From Pseudomonadota bacterium (GTDB lineage: Bacteria; Bdellovibrionota; Bacteriovoracia; Bacteriovoracales; Bacteriovoracaceae): DNA of 6,582 bases. Below are positions 6,214 to 6,582 of this stretch, one piece after another. The notes below the pieces were generated by a model that saw only the letters and a program-made list of their open reading frames with translations, was not told where the DNA came from and made no database searches. The DNA is taken from NCBI GenBank assembly GCA_023432655.1, contig JAEYUK010000124.1, positions 1-6,582 of the forward strand, given 5' to 3'. The position numbers were made by a program, and so were the translations under genes. How positions within the stretch are numbered: the stretch's first letter is position 1; each line of letters opens with the position of its first letter.

Positions 6214-6582
6214 AAAGACCTAGGCGCTGGTTTTATATTCTGACCTCCTTGTGGATGGTGATGCTTCTGGGTCTTGGAAGCTGGTGGCTTTTCTTAGTGT
6301 TTAAACTCCACACGACTCTAAGCGCACTTAATATTCCGGAACTGGGTTCTCAGGAGAGCTTTCTTAATATGATGAAATGGGAAGGTACTTTCTTTTTCAT
6401 CTTCCTGGTCCTTCTGGGAAGTTCATTAATCGTTCTTTACCTACGAGATATGAAAAAATCCAAGGCAATGCAGGCCTTTTTCTCATCTCTCTCCCATGAG
6501 CTGAAAACGCCGCTGGCAAGCATGAGGCTTCAGGCGGAAGTGATTAAAGATTTGATCGAAGACGAGTCCCACTCCCATGATC
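6204..6582 (+). CDS. Sensor histidine kinase, N-terminal part (gene runs off the right edge); possible heme-operon regulator
   Basis: The first 126 residues are visible. A basic N-terminus (MEVKRPRRW) is followed by a first membrane helix at about 10-33, a short outside loop of about 28 residues (34-61), a second membrane helix at about 62-80, and at once a HisKA dimerisation and phosphoacceptor helix, FFSSLSHELKTPL, with the phosphorylated His at residue 98. No HAMP or PAS domain fits between the second helix and the H-box. The ATP-binding domain lies beyond the window. The start ATG at 6204 overlaps the last codons of hemL by 10 nt in another frame, so it is almost certainly cotranscribed and probably translationally coupled; no strong ribosome site is visible. 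The placement recalls HemK of Leptospira, a kinase that controls heme genes with its regulator HemR. The family is certain; the role is inference. Confidence 0.93.
   Translation, partial: MEVKRPRRWFYILTSLWMVMLLGLGSWWLFLVFKLHTTLSALNIPELGSQESFLNMMKWEGTFFFIFLVLLGSSLIVLYLRDMKKSKAMQAFFSSLSHELKTPLASMRLQAEVIKDLIEDESHSHD

Overview
The window looks like a piece of chromosome from a moderate-GC (roughly low 40s %), Gram-negative-type bacterium. Gene content and protein style (short, divergent HemA; HemC-HemD fusion; Na/Pi transporter with PhoU tail) suggest a Bdellovibrionota member of the Bacteriovorax/Peredibacter kind. The heme locus layout also recalls Leptospira. This placement is inference from gene style only and is not certain. 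No mobile elements, CRISPR arrays, rRNA or tRNA genes were seen.

Left part, minus strand. The 5' part of a protein-L-isoaspartate O-methyltransferase gene runs off the left edge. A hairpin terminator separates it from a two-gene unit. That unit is a small one-helix membrane protein of unknown function followed 22 nt later by a Na+/phosphate cotransporter family protein (NptA type, C-terminal PhoU-like helices). A promoter with a perfect TTGACA -35 and an inverted repeat at the predicted transcript start lie upstream of the small gene.

Middle, 2319-2493. This is a compact divergent control region. It holds an inverted repeat at the minus-strand transcript start, a second inverted repeat (2422-2439), and a direct repeat TGACA-N6-TGACA (2446-2461) that overlaps the predicted -35 of the rightward heme operon.

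Right part, plus strand. A tight operon contains hemA (glutamyl-tRNA reductase, unusually short), hemCD (hydroxymethylbilane synthase fused to a shortened uroporphyrinogen-III synthase-like domain), hemL (glutamate-1-semialdehyde aminomutase) and the start of a two-transmembrane sensor histidine kinase that overlaps hemL by 10 nt and runs off the right edge. HemA and HemL make 5-aminolevulinate from Glu-tRNA. HemCD makes the tetrapyrrole ring precursor from porphobilinogen. HemB, needed between these steps, is not in the window.

The main result is the combination of a heme operon, a translationally coupled sensor kinase and a TGACA-N6-TGACA repeat at the hemA promoter. It resembles the Leptospira HemKR/hem-box system and suggests a heme-responsive two-component circuit here. 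The same repeat read on the other strand resembles a Pho box facing the phosphate transporter unit, so both readings are given.
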